Assembly (NCBI GenBank): GCA_943354475.1 | Contig: CALRBT010000006.1 | Location: 1-50,874 of the forward strand | Source of the DNA: Parcubacteria group bacterium | GTDB lineage: Bacteria > Patescibacteriota > Minisyncoccia > Phycocordibacterales > CALRBT01 | Length of the DNA stretch: 50,874 bases | Direction: 5' to 3' | Part shown: one piece after another, positions 14,271-22,830 of the stretch | Position numbering within the stretch: position 1 is the stretch's first letter | Layout of the letters: every line of letters starts with the position of its first letter | Made by a program: the position numbers and the translations under genes | The notes under the pieces: model-generated | What the model was told of the DNA's origin: nothing | The model's input: only the letters and a program-made list of their open reading frames with translations | Database searches by the model: none

Positions 14271-15406
14271 AAAGAATTTTGATTTTCTCCCTTTCCTACT
14301 ATCCGTATGTCAGCGGCGCTGAGATTGCTATCAAGGAAATTACTGGCAGGATTTCTCCTGAGGAGGTTGAATTCCATATGGTTACGATGCGTTTTTCGGC
14401 GGATGATGCAAGAGAAGAAAGAATTGGAAACGTAATGGTTTATCGAGTTGGCTGTGGTGGATCGTATCTTTCAAAAATTCTGTATGTACCACGATCGGTT
14501 TTATTGGCGCGCAAGTTGCACAAGCGCGCTAATTTTGATGCGCTGTGGGCGATGATGACCTACATGACATTTCCAATCACTCTTCTTCGTATGGTTGGGG
14601 TGAAGTTACCGTACGTACTGACACTTCAAGACGGTGACCCATTCGAACATGTTTTCAACCGCACTCATATTCGGCCATTTAAGTTTCTGCTAAACTCTGG
14701 TTTTAGAAACGCGACAGTAATACAAGTGATTTCAAACTACCTTGCGACCTGGGTAAAAGAATTTGGGTACAGAGGGTCTTTGGAGGTTATCCCAAATGGA
14801 GTGGATGTAAAAAAGTTTTCTGGAAGCCTTATCGCCCATGAAAATATTGTGCTCGTGCACACAGGTAGGCTTGTATATAAGAACGCGCTTGATGATGTTA
14901 TCCGCGCACTCGTGCACTTACCGAGCAATATTCACTTTTTACTTATTGGAAGTGGTATTGAGGAGAGTCGATTAAAAGAACTTGCTCACAGACTTGGTGC
15001 CCAAAACCGTATGAAGTTTATGGGGAATATTCCAAATGACGACCTCCCAAAGCATTTACATACTTCGGATATTTTTATCCGCCCGTCACGAACTGAGGGG
15101 ATGGGAATTTCTTTTCTTGAGGCAATGGCGGCGGGGATTCCAATTATTGCAACACAGGAGGGCGGAATAGCAGACTTTCTCTTTGACGCCAAACGAAATC
15201 CCGATAAAGCGCCTACTGGCTTTGCGGTAGATAAAAATTCACCACAACAGATTGCTGAGATGGTTGAGTATATTTTGGCAAATAACGCAGAAGTAGAGAA
15301 AGTAGTAGAGAATGCCAAAAAAGTGATTGCTGAAAAGTACGACTGGGATTTAATTGCAAAAGAAATGAAAGTTAAGGTCTTCGACAAACTGCTCCAAAAC
15401 CCATAG
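14267..15406 (+). CDS. Glycosyltransferase family 4 (GT-B)
   Basis: The product is 379 aa. The N-terminal domain opens with LIFSLSYYPYVSGAE, the acceptor-side loop of GT4 enzymes. The C-terminal domain has VIPNGVDVKKF (about 176-186), VHTGRLVYKNALD, and the donor-binding E-x7-E motif in RTEGMGISFLEAMAAG (about 277-292). It probably transfers a sugar from a nucleotide donor to a lipid-linked glycan on the cytosolic face. The start overlaps the preceding stop (ATGA). The sugar specificity cannot be assigned. Confidence 0.88.
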   Translation: MKRILIFSLSYYPYVSGAEIAIKEITGRISPEEVEFHMVTMRFSADDAREERIGNVMVYRVGCGGSYLSKILYVPRSVLLARKLHKRANFDALWAMMTYMTFPITLLRMVGVKLPYVLTLQDGDPFEHVFNRTHIRPFKFLLNSGFRNATVIQVISNYLATWVKEFGYRGSLEVIPNGVDVKKFSGSLIAHENIVLVHTGRLVYKNALDDVIRALVHLPSNIHFLLIGSGIEESRLKELAHRLGAQNRMKFMGNIPNDDLPKHLHTSDIFIRPSRTEGMGISFLEAMAAGIPIIATQEGGIADFLFDAKRNPDKAPTGFAVDKNSPQQIAEMVEYILANNAEVEKVVENAKKVIAEKYDWDLIAKEMKVKVFDKLLQNP

Positions 15407-15409
15407 ACT
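15381..15409 (+). promoter_or_regulatory. Predicted leaderless promoter inside the glycan locus
   Basis: TCGACA (15381-15386), a 17-bp spacer and TAGACT (15404-15409) lie in the end of the upstream glycosyltransferase gene. ATG 15416 is 6 nt after the -10, so the transcript would start at or next to the start codon. Confidence 0.5.
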
Positions 15410-15415
15410 AGAAGT

Positions 15416-16531
15416 ATGAAGCTACTCATTGCAACCCCACTACTTCCTCCTGACATTGGAGGGCCCGCAACCTATACCAAGATTCTTATCGATGAGTTAC
15501 CTAAACGTGGAATTGAGGTTGCGGTCGCTTACTTTGGTGAGATAAGAAATAAGCCAAAGATAATTCGCCACTTGGCGTACCTCTGGCTCGTGTTTAAAAA
15601 AGCTCGAGAAGCAGAGATTGTTTATGCACTCGATCCAGTGAGCGTTGGTTTGCCTGCACGTTTAGCAACATATTTGGCAGGTAAAAAGTTTATGATTCGA
15701 ATCGCGGGAGATTATGCTTGGGAGCAGGGGATGCAACGTTTTGGTGTTACGGACTTACTGGATGACTTTTCAAAAAAACGCTCTGGGTATGGACTCTCTG
15801 TTTCTGTCTTGAAATTCATACAGTACGTTGTTGCTTCTTCAGCGCAGGTAGTTGTTGTGCCGAGCCACTACTTTAAAGGGGTTATTACTAACTGGGGAAT
15901 TTCTGAGGTAAAAGTAAAAGTGATTCACAGTGTCTTTGAATTTAAAGAAGAATCTCTGGGTAAACAGAAGTGTCGAGATAGTCTCGGGATTCACGGTATA
16001 ATTCTTTTTTCTGCAGGAAGACTTGTTCCTTGGAAGGGTTTTCCTATGTTGATTGAGCTAATGAGTGAGTTAAAAAATAAGCATCTTGAGATAAAACTAT
16101 ATATTGCAGGGGAGGGACCAGATAGGGACACGCTTGGAGCCCTTACTCGTCGTTATAATGTTGAAGATCACGTTGTTTTCTTGGGACAACTTTCGAAAGA
16201 GAAACTCGCAACCTACATTAAAGCCAGCGACATTTTTCTCCTTAATACTTCGTATGAAGGATTTTCGCACCAACTGATTGAAGTAATGGCGATAGGAGTG
16301 CCAATTATTACCACCGCAGTGGGAGGAAACCCAGAATTACTCAAAGATGAGGTCAGTGGCTTATTTGCTCAATTTGATAAAAAAGAAGCATGGCAACAAA
16401 AGATAGAATCAATTCTTGACGGTTCAATAAACAGTGACCAACTTGTTTTGAATGCAAAAAAAGAAATTTCAAGCTTTACTGTTAATAAAATGATCGAAGA
16501 ATTACTAGAGACCCTCGAAAAAATAAAATAA
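15416..16531 (+). CDS. Glycosyltransferase family 4 (GT-B)
   Basis: The product is 371 aa. It opens with LLPPDIGGPATYTK, a GT4 acceptor-loop signature. The C-terminal domain has FSAGRLVPWKGFPMLIEL (about 197-214), YIAGEGPD, and NTSYEGFSHQLIEVMAIG with the E-x7-E pair (about 279-294). It is likely a cytosolic or membrane-surface enzyme of lipid-linked glycan assembly. It has no Shine-Dalgarno and sits 6 nt after a -10-like box. It is followed 4 nt later by another GT4-like gene. Confidence 0.88.
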   Translation: MKLLIATPLLPPDIGGPATYTKILIDELPKRGIEVAVAYFGEIRNKPKIIRHLAYLWLVFKKAREAEIVYALDPVSVGLPARLATYLAGKKFMIRIAGDYAWEQGMQRFGVTDLLDDFSKKRSGYGLSVSVLKFIQYVVASSAQVVVVPSHYFKGVITNWGISEVKVKVIHSVFEFKEESLGKQKCRDSLGIHGIILFSAGRLVPWKGFPMLIELMSELKNKHLEIKLYIAGEGPDRDTLGALTRRYNVEDHVVFLGQLSKEKLATYIKASDIFLLNTSYEGFSHQLIEVMAIGVPIITTAVGGNPELLKDEVSGLFAQFDKKEAWQQKIESILDGSINSDQLVLNAKKEISSFTVNKMIEELLETLEKIK

Positions 16532-16535
16532 CAAT

Positions 16536-17678
16536 ATGAAAGTTTTAATGATTTCCACTGACCGAAATATTTTTAATCCAGAAAGTGCTGTCTATCAACG
16601 TGTCCTTGCGTATAGTGAAAAAGTCGAACATTTATCAGTTGTCGTATTTTCACTAAAGCGACATAAGTTGGAGCGAATCATTATTTCAAAACAGTTGATG
16701 ATTAATCCAACCAACTCACTTAATCGATGGTTGTATGTCTTTGGTGCACTCTATGTTGCTTATCGGGATGTTCTTTCTGAAAATGGCTCAGGTGTTGACT
16801 TGATTACCACCCAAGACCCATTTGAAACCGGTATCGTTGGTCTACTCCTTAGTAAATGGTTTTCTAAACGACTCCAAGTCCAAGTCCATACAGATGTTGT
16901 AAGCCCATATTTTAAAAAAACCTCACTGCTTAACCGATTCCGAACTACACTGGCACATATTGTTATTCCGCATGTCAATGGTGTTAGAACAGTCTCAGAG
17001 AAGATAAAAACGTCACTACAATCAACCTTTTCATTTCGAGCACCAGTTAGTGTTCTGCCGGTTTTTGTTGACCAGAGTCGCTTTAGTCATCGAAAGGAAG
17101 ATCACGAGTTCCTTCGCAGTAAGTATCCAGGTTTTGAACTTTTTATTATTTTGGTTGGACGATTAGAATTTGAAAAAAATATTTCATTTGCTCTCGACCT
17201 TTTTAAAGAAATCGCAGATCAATATCCCAAGCTTGCATTAGTAGTTATCGGTGATGGAAGTGAGCGAATGGCGCTCCAAAGGAAAGCAAGCAGTCTTGGT
17301 ATTGGAGAGAGGGTTAAGTTTGAAGGGTGGGTAGATAATCCATCAGTTTACTTTCAGGGTGCAGATATCTTTTTACATACCTCCTTTTATGAAGGCTACG
17401 GCATGACTCTACTTGAAGCAAGGATTGCTGGATTGCCTGTGGTTACCTCAGATGTGGGCATCGCAAGGGAACTCAAAGGAGAAGGGGTTGGGGTTTGTGA
17501 AGTTGGTGACAAGAAATGTTTCCTATCATATCTTGAGCAGTTCCTAAATCAGCAAGATTTAAGATTACGAGTCCACCTCAATACAGAGAGCTACATCGAA
17601 GGGATGTTTATTTCTAAAGAAGAATACGTCAAGCGATACATCGCCCTTTGGGAGGTGGCGCTCAAGGCGGGATGGTAA
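16536..17678 (+). CDS. Glycosyltransferase family 4 (GT-B)
   Basis: The product is 380 aa. The N-terminal domain starts with MISTDRNIFNP and carries TTQDPFETGIVGLLL and QVQVHTDVVSPYF, a GT4 acceptor domain. The C-terminal domain has ILVGRLEFEKNISFAL, VIGDGSER, FEGWVDNPSVY and TSFYEGYGMTLLEA with the E-x7-E donor motif. The specificity is unknown. A TAAAAT box 6 nt upstream of ATG, within the end of the previous gene, suggests an internal leaderless promoter. It is followed by a 93-nt gap before the dehydrogenase gene. Confidence 0.88.
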   Translation: MKVLMISTDRNIFNPESAVYQRVLAYSEKVEHLSVVVFSLKRHKLERIIISKQLMINPTNSLNRWLYVFGALYVAYRDVLSENGSGVDLITTQDPFETGIVGLLLSKWFSKRLQVQVHTDVVSPYFKKTSLLNRFRTTLAHIVIPHVNGVRTVSEKIKTSLQSTFSFRAPVSVLPVFVDQSRFSHRKEDHEFLRSKYPGFELFIILVGRLEFEKNISFALDLFKEIADQYPKLALVVIGDGSERMALQRKASSLGIGERVKFEGWVDNPSVYFQGADIFLHTSFYEGYGMTLLEARIAGLPVVTSDVGIARELKGEGVGVCEVGDKKCFLSYLEQFLNQQDLRLRVHLNTESYIEGMFISKEEYVKRYIALWEVALKAGW

Positions 17679-17771
17679 AAAATATTCTGAAACAAAAGAG
17701 CTTTTTGTTTAGTTATAGGAGAGGTGGGCTGAACAAGCTCTATGTATGCTATACTCTGCTCAATATTAGCT

Positions 17772-18641
17772 ATGAAGCAAGACATTAAATTAGGGTTTAT
17801 TGGGCAAGGTTGGATTGGTAAGAATTACGCAGATTACTTCGAGCGTAATGGTTTTGCTATTGTCCGCTACTCCAACGAGCTCTCCTATAAAGCAAACAAA
17901 GACGCTATCAAAGATTGCGACATTGTTTTTATTGCAGTGCCTACACCGACCACCCCACAAGGTTTTGATGATTCAATTGTTCGTGAAGTTCTTGGAGTTG
18001 TGGGGATGGAGAAGATTGCAGTTATTAAATCAACTATTATTCCTGGAACAACGGAGAAATTACAAAAAGCCTATCCTGATATTTTTATTTTAAATAGCCC
18101 TGAGTTTTTGAGCGAAAAAAATGTTATCTACGACATCGAACACCCAGATAGTAATGTTATTGGAATGCCTATTGAGAGTGATGTATATAAAGAAAAAGCG
18201 GAGTTAGTTGTCAGTGTCTTACCGAAAGCACCCAACATTATCTGTTCCTCAGTTGAGGCAGAACTTATGAAGTACGCACACAATGTCCATGGATTTGTAG
18301 AAATTCTCTATGCTAATCTTCTTTATGATTTGGGGATGAAACTTGGAGTTAATTGGGATAACATGAAGGAGTTCATTAACCACGACAGATTCATGGTGGG
18401 ACGATATGCTAGTCCGATCCATGCAAGTGGACATACGGATAAAGCAGGGCGGGGTGCGGGGGGGCACTGCTTCATCAAAGATTTCAAAGCATTTCGTGAA
18501 GTATATGAGAGAGAAGTGAATGATCCAAAAGGCTTAGCAATACTGAAGAGTCTGGAGGAGAAGAACATCGAACTACTCACCGCAAGTGAAAAAGATCTTG
18601 ATTTACTTACAGAAGTCTACGGAGAGCAAAACAAAAAATAA
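17772..18641 (+). CDS. Short UDP-sugar 6-dehydrogenase-like protein (Ugd family)
   Basis: The 289-aa product has an N-terminal NAD-binding motif GFIGQGWIG (8-16), VPTPTTP (56-62), a KSTIIPGTT motif (86-94), NSPEFLSE (108-115), the central helix ELMKYAHN, and the catalytic-Cys motif GAGGHCFIKD with Cys233. Ugd and related enzymes oxidise UDP-glucose or similar sugars to uronic acids. They are normally 390-450 aa with a C-terminal UDP-binding domain, which is absent here, so activity or specificity may be altered. ATG 17772 follows a TATACT box (17750-17755) by 16 nt. Confidence 0.8.
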   Translation: MKQDIKLGFIGQGWIGKNYADYFERNGFAIVRYSNELSYKANKDAIKDCDIVFIAVPTPTTPQGFDDSIVREVLGVVGMEKIAVIKSTIIPGTTEKLQKAYPDIFILNSPEFLSEKNVIYDIEHPDSNVIGMPIESDVYKEKAELVVSVLPKAPNIICSSVEAELMKYAHNVHGFVEILYANLLYDLGMKLGVNWDNMKEFINHDRFMVGRYASPIHASGHTDKAGRGAGGHCFIKDFKAFREVYEREVNDPKGLAILKSLEEKNIELLTASEKDLDLLTEVYGEQNKK

Positions 18642-18642
18642 G

Positions 18643-19131
18643 ATGAAAGTATTACTCATTACAGAAAAATTAGACAAGAATGACGAAATCACTTCTTTTT
18701 TTCATGGAAGACTGCTTGATTTTGCAGATGAATGCGAAGAGTTGAGTGTGTTGGTGCTGGAGAACAAGAGTCATGCTCTTCCAGAGAAAGTACACGTCTC
18801 TTCTTTAGGAAAAGAAACAGGGGTTTCAAGGGTGAGGAAAATATTTAATTTTTACAAATACATTTTTGGAAATGCCACCAGGTACAACAAGGTTTTTATA
18901 CACCGTAACCCAATTTACATCGTGCTCGGCGGATTCTTCTGGAGGATGATGGGTAAAGAAGTAACACTGTGGTATAGCCATAGGTATTCTGATTGGGTAC
19001 TCCACGTTGCTGTTTTCTTTGCCAACAAAGTAATTACTCCATCAAAAGAGAGTTTTCCTTTTCCAACGAGAAAATTAAAGATTGTAAGTGGTCATGACCT
19101 CGACTCTTATGTTTGCGAAATAAAGAAATAA
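18643..19131 (+). CDS. Truncated glycosyltransferase paralog (N-terminal domain only)
   Basis: The 162-aa product aligns with the N-terminal half of the next gene's product. Shared features include the opening LLITEKLDKND versus LVITQKVDQND, the SLGKE motif, IYIVLGGFFWRMMGKEVTLWY versus LYVILGAPIWKLLGKPIGLWY, a YxHR segment, and TPSKESF versus TATPESF. It stops where the donor-binding Rossmann domain should begin, so it lacks the E-x7-E site and cannot be a complete GT-B enzyme. It may be a decayed duplicate or a partner subunit. ATG 18643 starts just after the previous stop. An in-frame earlier ATG (18586) would overlap the dehydrogenase gene. Confidence 0.75.
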   Translation: MKVLLITEKLDKNDEITSFFHGRLLDFADECEELSVLVLENKSHALPEKVHVSSLGKETGVSRVRKIFNFYKYIFGNATRYNKVFIHRNPIYIVLGGFFWRMMGKEVTLWYSHRYSDWVLHVAVFFANKVITPSKESFPFPTRKLKIVSGHDLDSYVCEIKK

Positions 19132-19132
19132 T

Positions 19133-20191
19133 ATGAAGCTTTTGGTTATTACGCAAAAGGTTGATCAAAATGATGGCTACTTTGGTTTCTTTCACGATTG
19201 GCTTCTAGAGACTGCTAAACAGTCCGAAATGCTTACGGTCATTTCCCTCGAAGTTGGCTCTTATGATTTGCCAAAGAACGTGAAGGTGATATCTCTTGGT
19301 AAGGAGAATGGGCGTTCGCTCATTCGGTATGTTACGAGATTTTTGAGTACCTGCTTGAAGTATCGAAATGACTACACCCACGTGTTTGCCCACATGAGTC
19401 CGCTCTACGTTATTCTTGGCGCGCCGATTTGGAAACTGCTTGGAAAGCCAATTGGGCTCTGGTATGTGCACCGGAATGTTGATTTGAAATTGCAGATTGC
19501 AGAGAAACTAACCGATGTTGTATTCACTGCAACCCCTGAGAGTTTTCGGATTGAAAGTAAGAAACGGCGATTTTTGGGACAAGCGATCGACGTTGATAAG
19601 TTTAAAAATAATTTGTCGATAACTCTTCCAGAGCAACCATTTAAAATGGTGAGTATTGGACGAATCACGCCAATTAAGAATCTTGATACTTTAATACGAG
19701 CATCAAAGATTCTTAAAGATAGAGGATACCAAGTTGAGGTTGAATTGGTTGGTGCGTCGGTCACTGATGAAGATAAGACTTACGATGCCTCACTTCATGC
19801 ACTAGTCAAAGAGCTTGAGGTGGAACGTGAAATTAAATTTATTGGGAGCGTGCCTAACAGTGAGGTTGCAAAGTTTTATTGGAGTAATCATCTCTCGCTC
19901 AATCTCTGTCCGACTGGTGGAATGGATAAAACAATTCTTGAATCAATGGCGGCGAGTACGCCAGTACTTGTTTCAAATGAAGCGTACGGCGATTATTTTG
20001 GTAAGTACGCAAACGAGCTCATCTTTAAGCTCAAAGATCCGGCTGACTGCGCTGACAAAATAGAAGGTTACATTAAAAATCAGAACAAGGGCGAGCTCAA
20101 GGAGTTTCTGATCTCAAGGGTTAAAGAACGCTCGGTTCTCAGTGTGCTTATTGGACAAATAATTAGCATTCTCGAGGGCGTTAAAAGATAA
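19133..20191 (+). CDS. Glycosyltransferase (GT4-like)
   Basis: The product is 352 aa. The N-terminal domain is paralogous to the truncated upstream protein. The C-terminal domain has VSIGRITPIKNLDTLIRA (about 173-190), a VELVGASV strand, FIGSVPNSEVAKFY, and a donor-site region NLCPTGGMDKTILESMAAS in which the usual first Glu is replaced by a Gly-Gly-Met-Asp context while Glu of the second half is kept. It is probably active on a lipid-linked glycan, but with variant donor contacts. It is followed by a promoter at 20193-20220. Confidence 0.82.
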   Translation: MKLLVITQKVDQNDGYFGFFHDWLLETAKQSEMLTVISLEVGSYDLPKNVKVISLGKENGRSLIRYVTRFLSTCLKYRNDYTHVFAHMSPLYVILGAPIWKLLGKPIGLWYVHRNVDLKLQIAEKLTDVVFTATPESFRIESKKRRFLGQAIDVDKFKNNLSITLPEQPFKMVSIGRITPIKNLDTLIRASKILKDRGYQVEVELVGASVTDEDKTYDASLHALVKELEVEREIKFIGSVPNSEVAKFYWSNHLSLNLCPTGGMDKTILESMAASTPVLVSNEAYGDYFGKYANELIFKLKDPADCADKIEGYIKNQNKGELKEFLISRVKERSVLSVLIGQIISILEGVKR

Positions 20192-20192
20192 A

Positions 20193-20220
20193 TTTACACC
20201 TTTTTTTGCTGTGCTATAGT
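20193..20220 (+). promoter_or_regulatory. Predicted promoter for the SDR/flavoprotein pair
   Basis: TTTACA (20193-20198) and TATAGT (20215-20220) have a 16-bp spacer containing a T7 run. The predicted start near 20227 gives a leader of about 47 nt, and a further TATAAC box lies 4 nt before ATG 20274. Confidence 0.55.
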
Positions 20221-20273
20221 AGTAGCATCCAAGACCTCTCTATAAGGGGCTTTTGCACTCAATTATAACGATT

Positions 20274-21188
20274 ATGAAAAAAGAAAACGTACTCATTACC
20301 GGTTGTGGAGGAATGCTTGGTCTCGCTGTTTACGATGCATTCAAAGAGAAATATCAGAATGTGGTTGCAACCGATATTGATCTTAACGAGTCGTGGCTCT
20401 CAGAGCTTGATGTGAGAGATATTGTTCAGTGTGAGAAGATTTTTAATGAGGTTAAACCAAGTATTGTTGTTCACTTGGCAGCGCTTACGGACCTTGAATA
20501 CTGCGAAATGAACCAGCATGACGCTTGGAGGACAAATGCTCTTGGTACTGAAAATGTAACCCTGTTGGCAGAGCGGTATGGCGCCACGATGGTATACATC
20601 AGTACTGCCGGTATTTTTGACGGAGAAAAGGATGAGTATACTGATTTTGATAAACCAAACCCACTTAGTTACTACGGAAAATCAAAGTATCACGGAGAAC
20701 AGTTTGTTGAACGCTTTAGTAGCAAACACTATATTTTCAGAGCTGGTTGGATGATGGGTGGTGGAGTAAAGAAAGATAAAAAATTTATCAACAAAATCTT
20801 CGATCAGATTTTTAAAGGTTCAACTGAGCTAAAGGTTGTTGATGATAAACTCGGAACTCCTACTTACACCAAAGATTTTGCCAAAGCGATTGTTCGGATT
20901 ATTGACTCTGGTTACTTTGGGCTCTATAACCAAGTCTGTGGTGGAAGCTGTAGCCGTTTTGATGTTGCCGAAGAGTTCGTTAAGCTCCTTGATCTTGCTG
21001 ATAAGGTAAAGGTTACCAAGGTTGACTCTGATTATTTTAAGAAAGAATATTTTGCACCACGACCGTATTCTGAGAAATTGATTAATCTTAAATTAAATAC
21101 TCGCAATATAAATTACATGCGTCACTGGAAAGAATGTTTGGAAGAATACGCCAAAGAATATCACAAACTCTATCATGGAAAAATTTGA
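20274..21188 (+). CDS. RmlD-like sugar-nucleotide reductase (SDR)
   Basis: The product is 304 aa. It has the NAD(P) motif GCGGMLG (10-16), a DVRD segment, VVHLAALTDLEYCE (about 66-79), ISTAGIFDG and the catalytic Tyr134-xxx-Lys138 in YYGKSK. The overall layout matches the RmlD substrate-binding family (dTDP-4-dehydrorhamnose reductase and relatives). It likely reduces or epimerises a nucleotide-activated sugar for the glycan. ATG 20274 is chosen over upstream in-frame codons because the promoter start lies after 20226. It overlaps the following gene by 14 nt. Confidence 0.82.
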   Translation: MKKENVLITGCGGMLGLAVYDAFKEKYQNVVATDIDLNESWLSELDVRDIVQCEKIFNEVKPSIVVHLAALTDLEYCEMNQHDAWRTNALGTENVTLLAERYGATMVYISTAGIFDGEKDEYTDFDKPNPLSYYGKSKYHGEQFVERFSSKHYIFRAGWMMGGGVKKDKKFINKIFDQIFKGSTELKVVDDKLGTPTYTKDFAKAIVRIIDSGYFGLYNQVCGGSCSRFDVAEEFVKLLDLADKVKVTKVDSDYFKKEYFAPRPYSEKLINLKLNTRNINYMRHWKECLEEYAKEYHKLYHGKI

Positions 21189-22599
21189 TTTCATTCTTCT
21201 TGGAGGTGGCGTTTCTAGTCTCGGCTTTGCCAAGAGGATTTCAGAGCACGGTTTTTCTGTTTTAATCTTGGAAAAAGAAGCTGTCGTGGGGGGTCTCTCG
21301 CGGACACTTTTGCATAATGGTTTTTACCTGGATTTTTGTGCTCATCGTTTTCATACCAACAATAAAGAGCTCTTGGATGAAATCTTGACTCTACCTGGAC
21401 TGACTATGGAGAAGCATATTAAGAAAAGTCGAATCTATATGTTCGGTAGGTATCTAAAATATCCTTTTGAAATACAGAACCTCTTGCGAGCAATGCCACT
21501 CCATCAGAGTATACTTTCTGGTTTTTCTTTTGGTTTTAATATGATGACCAAGGGGTTGAGAAAGGGTAGAGAGCTAAAATCTTACAAAGACTGGTTTATC
21601 CATCTCTACGGTAAGCAACTCTATAAGGTGATGTGCTATCCATATACCTCCAAGATCTGGCATGTTGATCCAGGACTCATCTCGGCTGACTGGGCGAACC
21701 AACGCTTCCAAGGTGAGAATATGGCCAAGCTCATTAAGCGTATCTTGAAGAAAATTGTTACCCTTGATTTTAGTAACTACAACCTTCAAGATGATAGCTT
21801 GGCTCCTGATGGCGGACCGTTTTACTATCCGCTTCGCGGTATTCAAGAGCTCCCTGATGCGCTTGCACGAGCGGCAGTGAAGAGTGGAACAAAGATTGTT
21901 TGCTCGGCTGTAATTACTAGCGTTAACACAAAAGATAGGAAAGTTACCTATACGGAGGGTGGCAACCAGGTCATTGTTGAATATGGCGATTTGGTCTCAA
22001 CCATTCCACTTCATCAGTTTTATACATTACAAGATCAAAAAGATAAGGAAGTTGAAGATGCGCTCGCTAAAACAAAATACATGGACATTATTTTTATTTT
22101 TGTTTTTCTTAATCAGAAACAAGTTTCAAATGATCACTGGCTCTATTTTCCTGATACTGACATTATCTACAACCGTGCGGTTGAATTCAGTAACTGGTCG
22201 CCTGAAATGTGTCCTCCGGGGAAAACCTCAATCTGTTTTGATATTACTACATTTGAAAATGATGCAACTTGGAATCTTAGTGATGAGGAGTTAACTAAAC
22301 GAACAATTGATGATTCAGTACGGGTAAACTACTTTGAACGAGAAAATGTCGATTCATCCTACGTCTTTCGAGTGAAGTACGCTTATCCATTTTATGACCT
22401 TGAATACAAAGACAGGCTTGATGTGATTGTGAAGTTCTTGGAAGGGGAGCATGTACACCTCTTGGGACGCACGGGTATTTTCCAGTACAACAACTCTGAT
22501 AATTCAATCGAGATGGGATTTAAGCTAGCGGATAATTATCTTGCTAAGAGTAAAGATAAGTCTATTTATGAAGCCAAGGTAAAAGCAATAAGCTATTAG
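21175..22599 (+). CDS. UDP-galactopyranose-mutase-like FAD-dependent oxidoreductase
   Basis: The product is 474 aa. The N terminus has the FAD Rossmann turn ILLGGGVSSLG (7-17), Glu at the end of strand 2 (LEKEAVVGGLSRT, 32-44), and FCAHRFH. The middle contains YTSKIWHVDPGLISADWANQR, and a late segment HLLGRTGIFQYNNSDNSIEMG carries the C-terminal FAD-contact motif. This fits the amine-oxidase/UGM/protoporphyrinogen-oxidase-like group often found in polysaccharide loci. A mutase role is plausible but not proven. The stop codon is part of the left arm of the structured repeat at 22596-22722. Confidence 0.78.
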   Translation: MEKFDFILLGGGVSSLGFAKRISEHGFSVLILEKEAVVGGLSRTLLHNGFYLDFCAHRFHTNNKELLDEILTLPGLTMEKHIKKSRIYMFGRYLKYPFEIQNLLRAMPLHQSILSGFSFGFNMMTKGLRKGRELKSYKDWFIHLYGKQLYKVMCYPYTSKIWHVDPGLISADWANQRFQGENMAKLIKRILKKIVTLDFSNYNLQDDSLAPDGGPFYYPLRGIQELPDALARAAVKSGTKIVCSAVITSVNTKDRKVTYTEGGNQVIVEYGDLVSTIPLHQFYTLQDQKDKEVEDALAKTKYMDIIFIFVFLNQKQVSNDHWLYFPDTDIIYNRAVEFSNWSPEMCPPGKTSICFDITTFENDATWNLSDEELTKRTIDDSVRVNYFERENVDSSYVFRVKYAYPFYDLEYKDRLDVIVKFLEGEHVHLLGRTGIFQYNNSDNSIEMGFKLADNYLAKSKDKSIYEAKVKAISY

Positions 22600-22722
22600 A
22601 ACTCATGAGTTCAGCACATTTCTTTGTTGCTTCGCTCATTTGTTCCCGCAGAGTAGTTAACCTACACTTTGGTCGCAAGCCTCACTCGCGTCTCGAACTG
22701 CACTCAAATTCGTGAGTTCTAA
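22596..22722. repeat. Structured repeat element A (about 123 bp core)
   Basis: The core 22598-22720 aligns without gaps to 27280-27402 at about three-quarters identity. Its ends form a long imperfect stem (TTAGAACTCATGAG against CGTGAGTTCTAA), and a further arm (ATAAGCTA at 22588-22595, TAGCTTAT at 22731-22738) may extend it. The middle is GC-rich with TTGCTTCGC and GGTCGC words. It starts at the stop codon of the flavoprotein gene. No ORF of note lies inside. Confidence 0.8.
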
Positions 22723-22785
22723 GAATCTGGTAGCTTATAGGTGTTAGGTTAAACGCCAGAAACACAAGCTTTAGTTGGAATGTAA

Positions 22786-22812
22786 AAACGGCGGGACTGG
22801 GTCCCGCCGTTT
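22786..22812 (-). terminator. Intrinsic terminator of the GDPMH-like Nudix gene
   Basis: A 12-bp perfect stem (arm AAACGGCGGGAC, 22786-22797 with 22801-22812) has a 3-nt loop. On the minus strand it ends in TTTTTACA. It lies 19 nt after the minus-strand stop. Confidence 0.8.
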
Positions 22813-22830
22813 CGCCGATGCTGTGATCGT

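Noticed and set aside
14986-15456. Minus-strand frame of 156 aa
   Set aside because: It lies fully opposite two GT4 genes with clear motifs, has no family features and is rich in Ser/Ile from reverse-complement codons.
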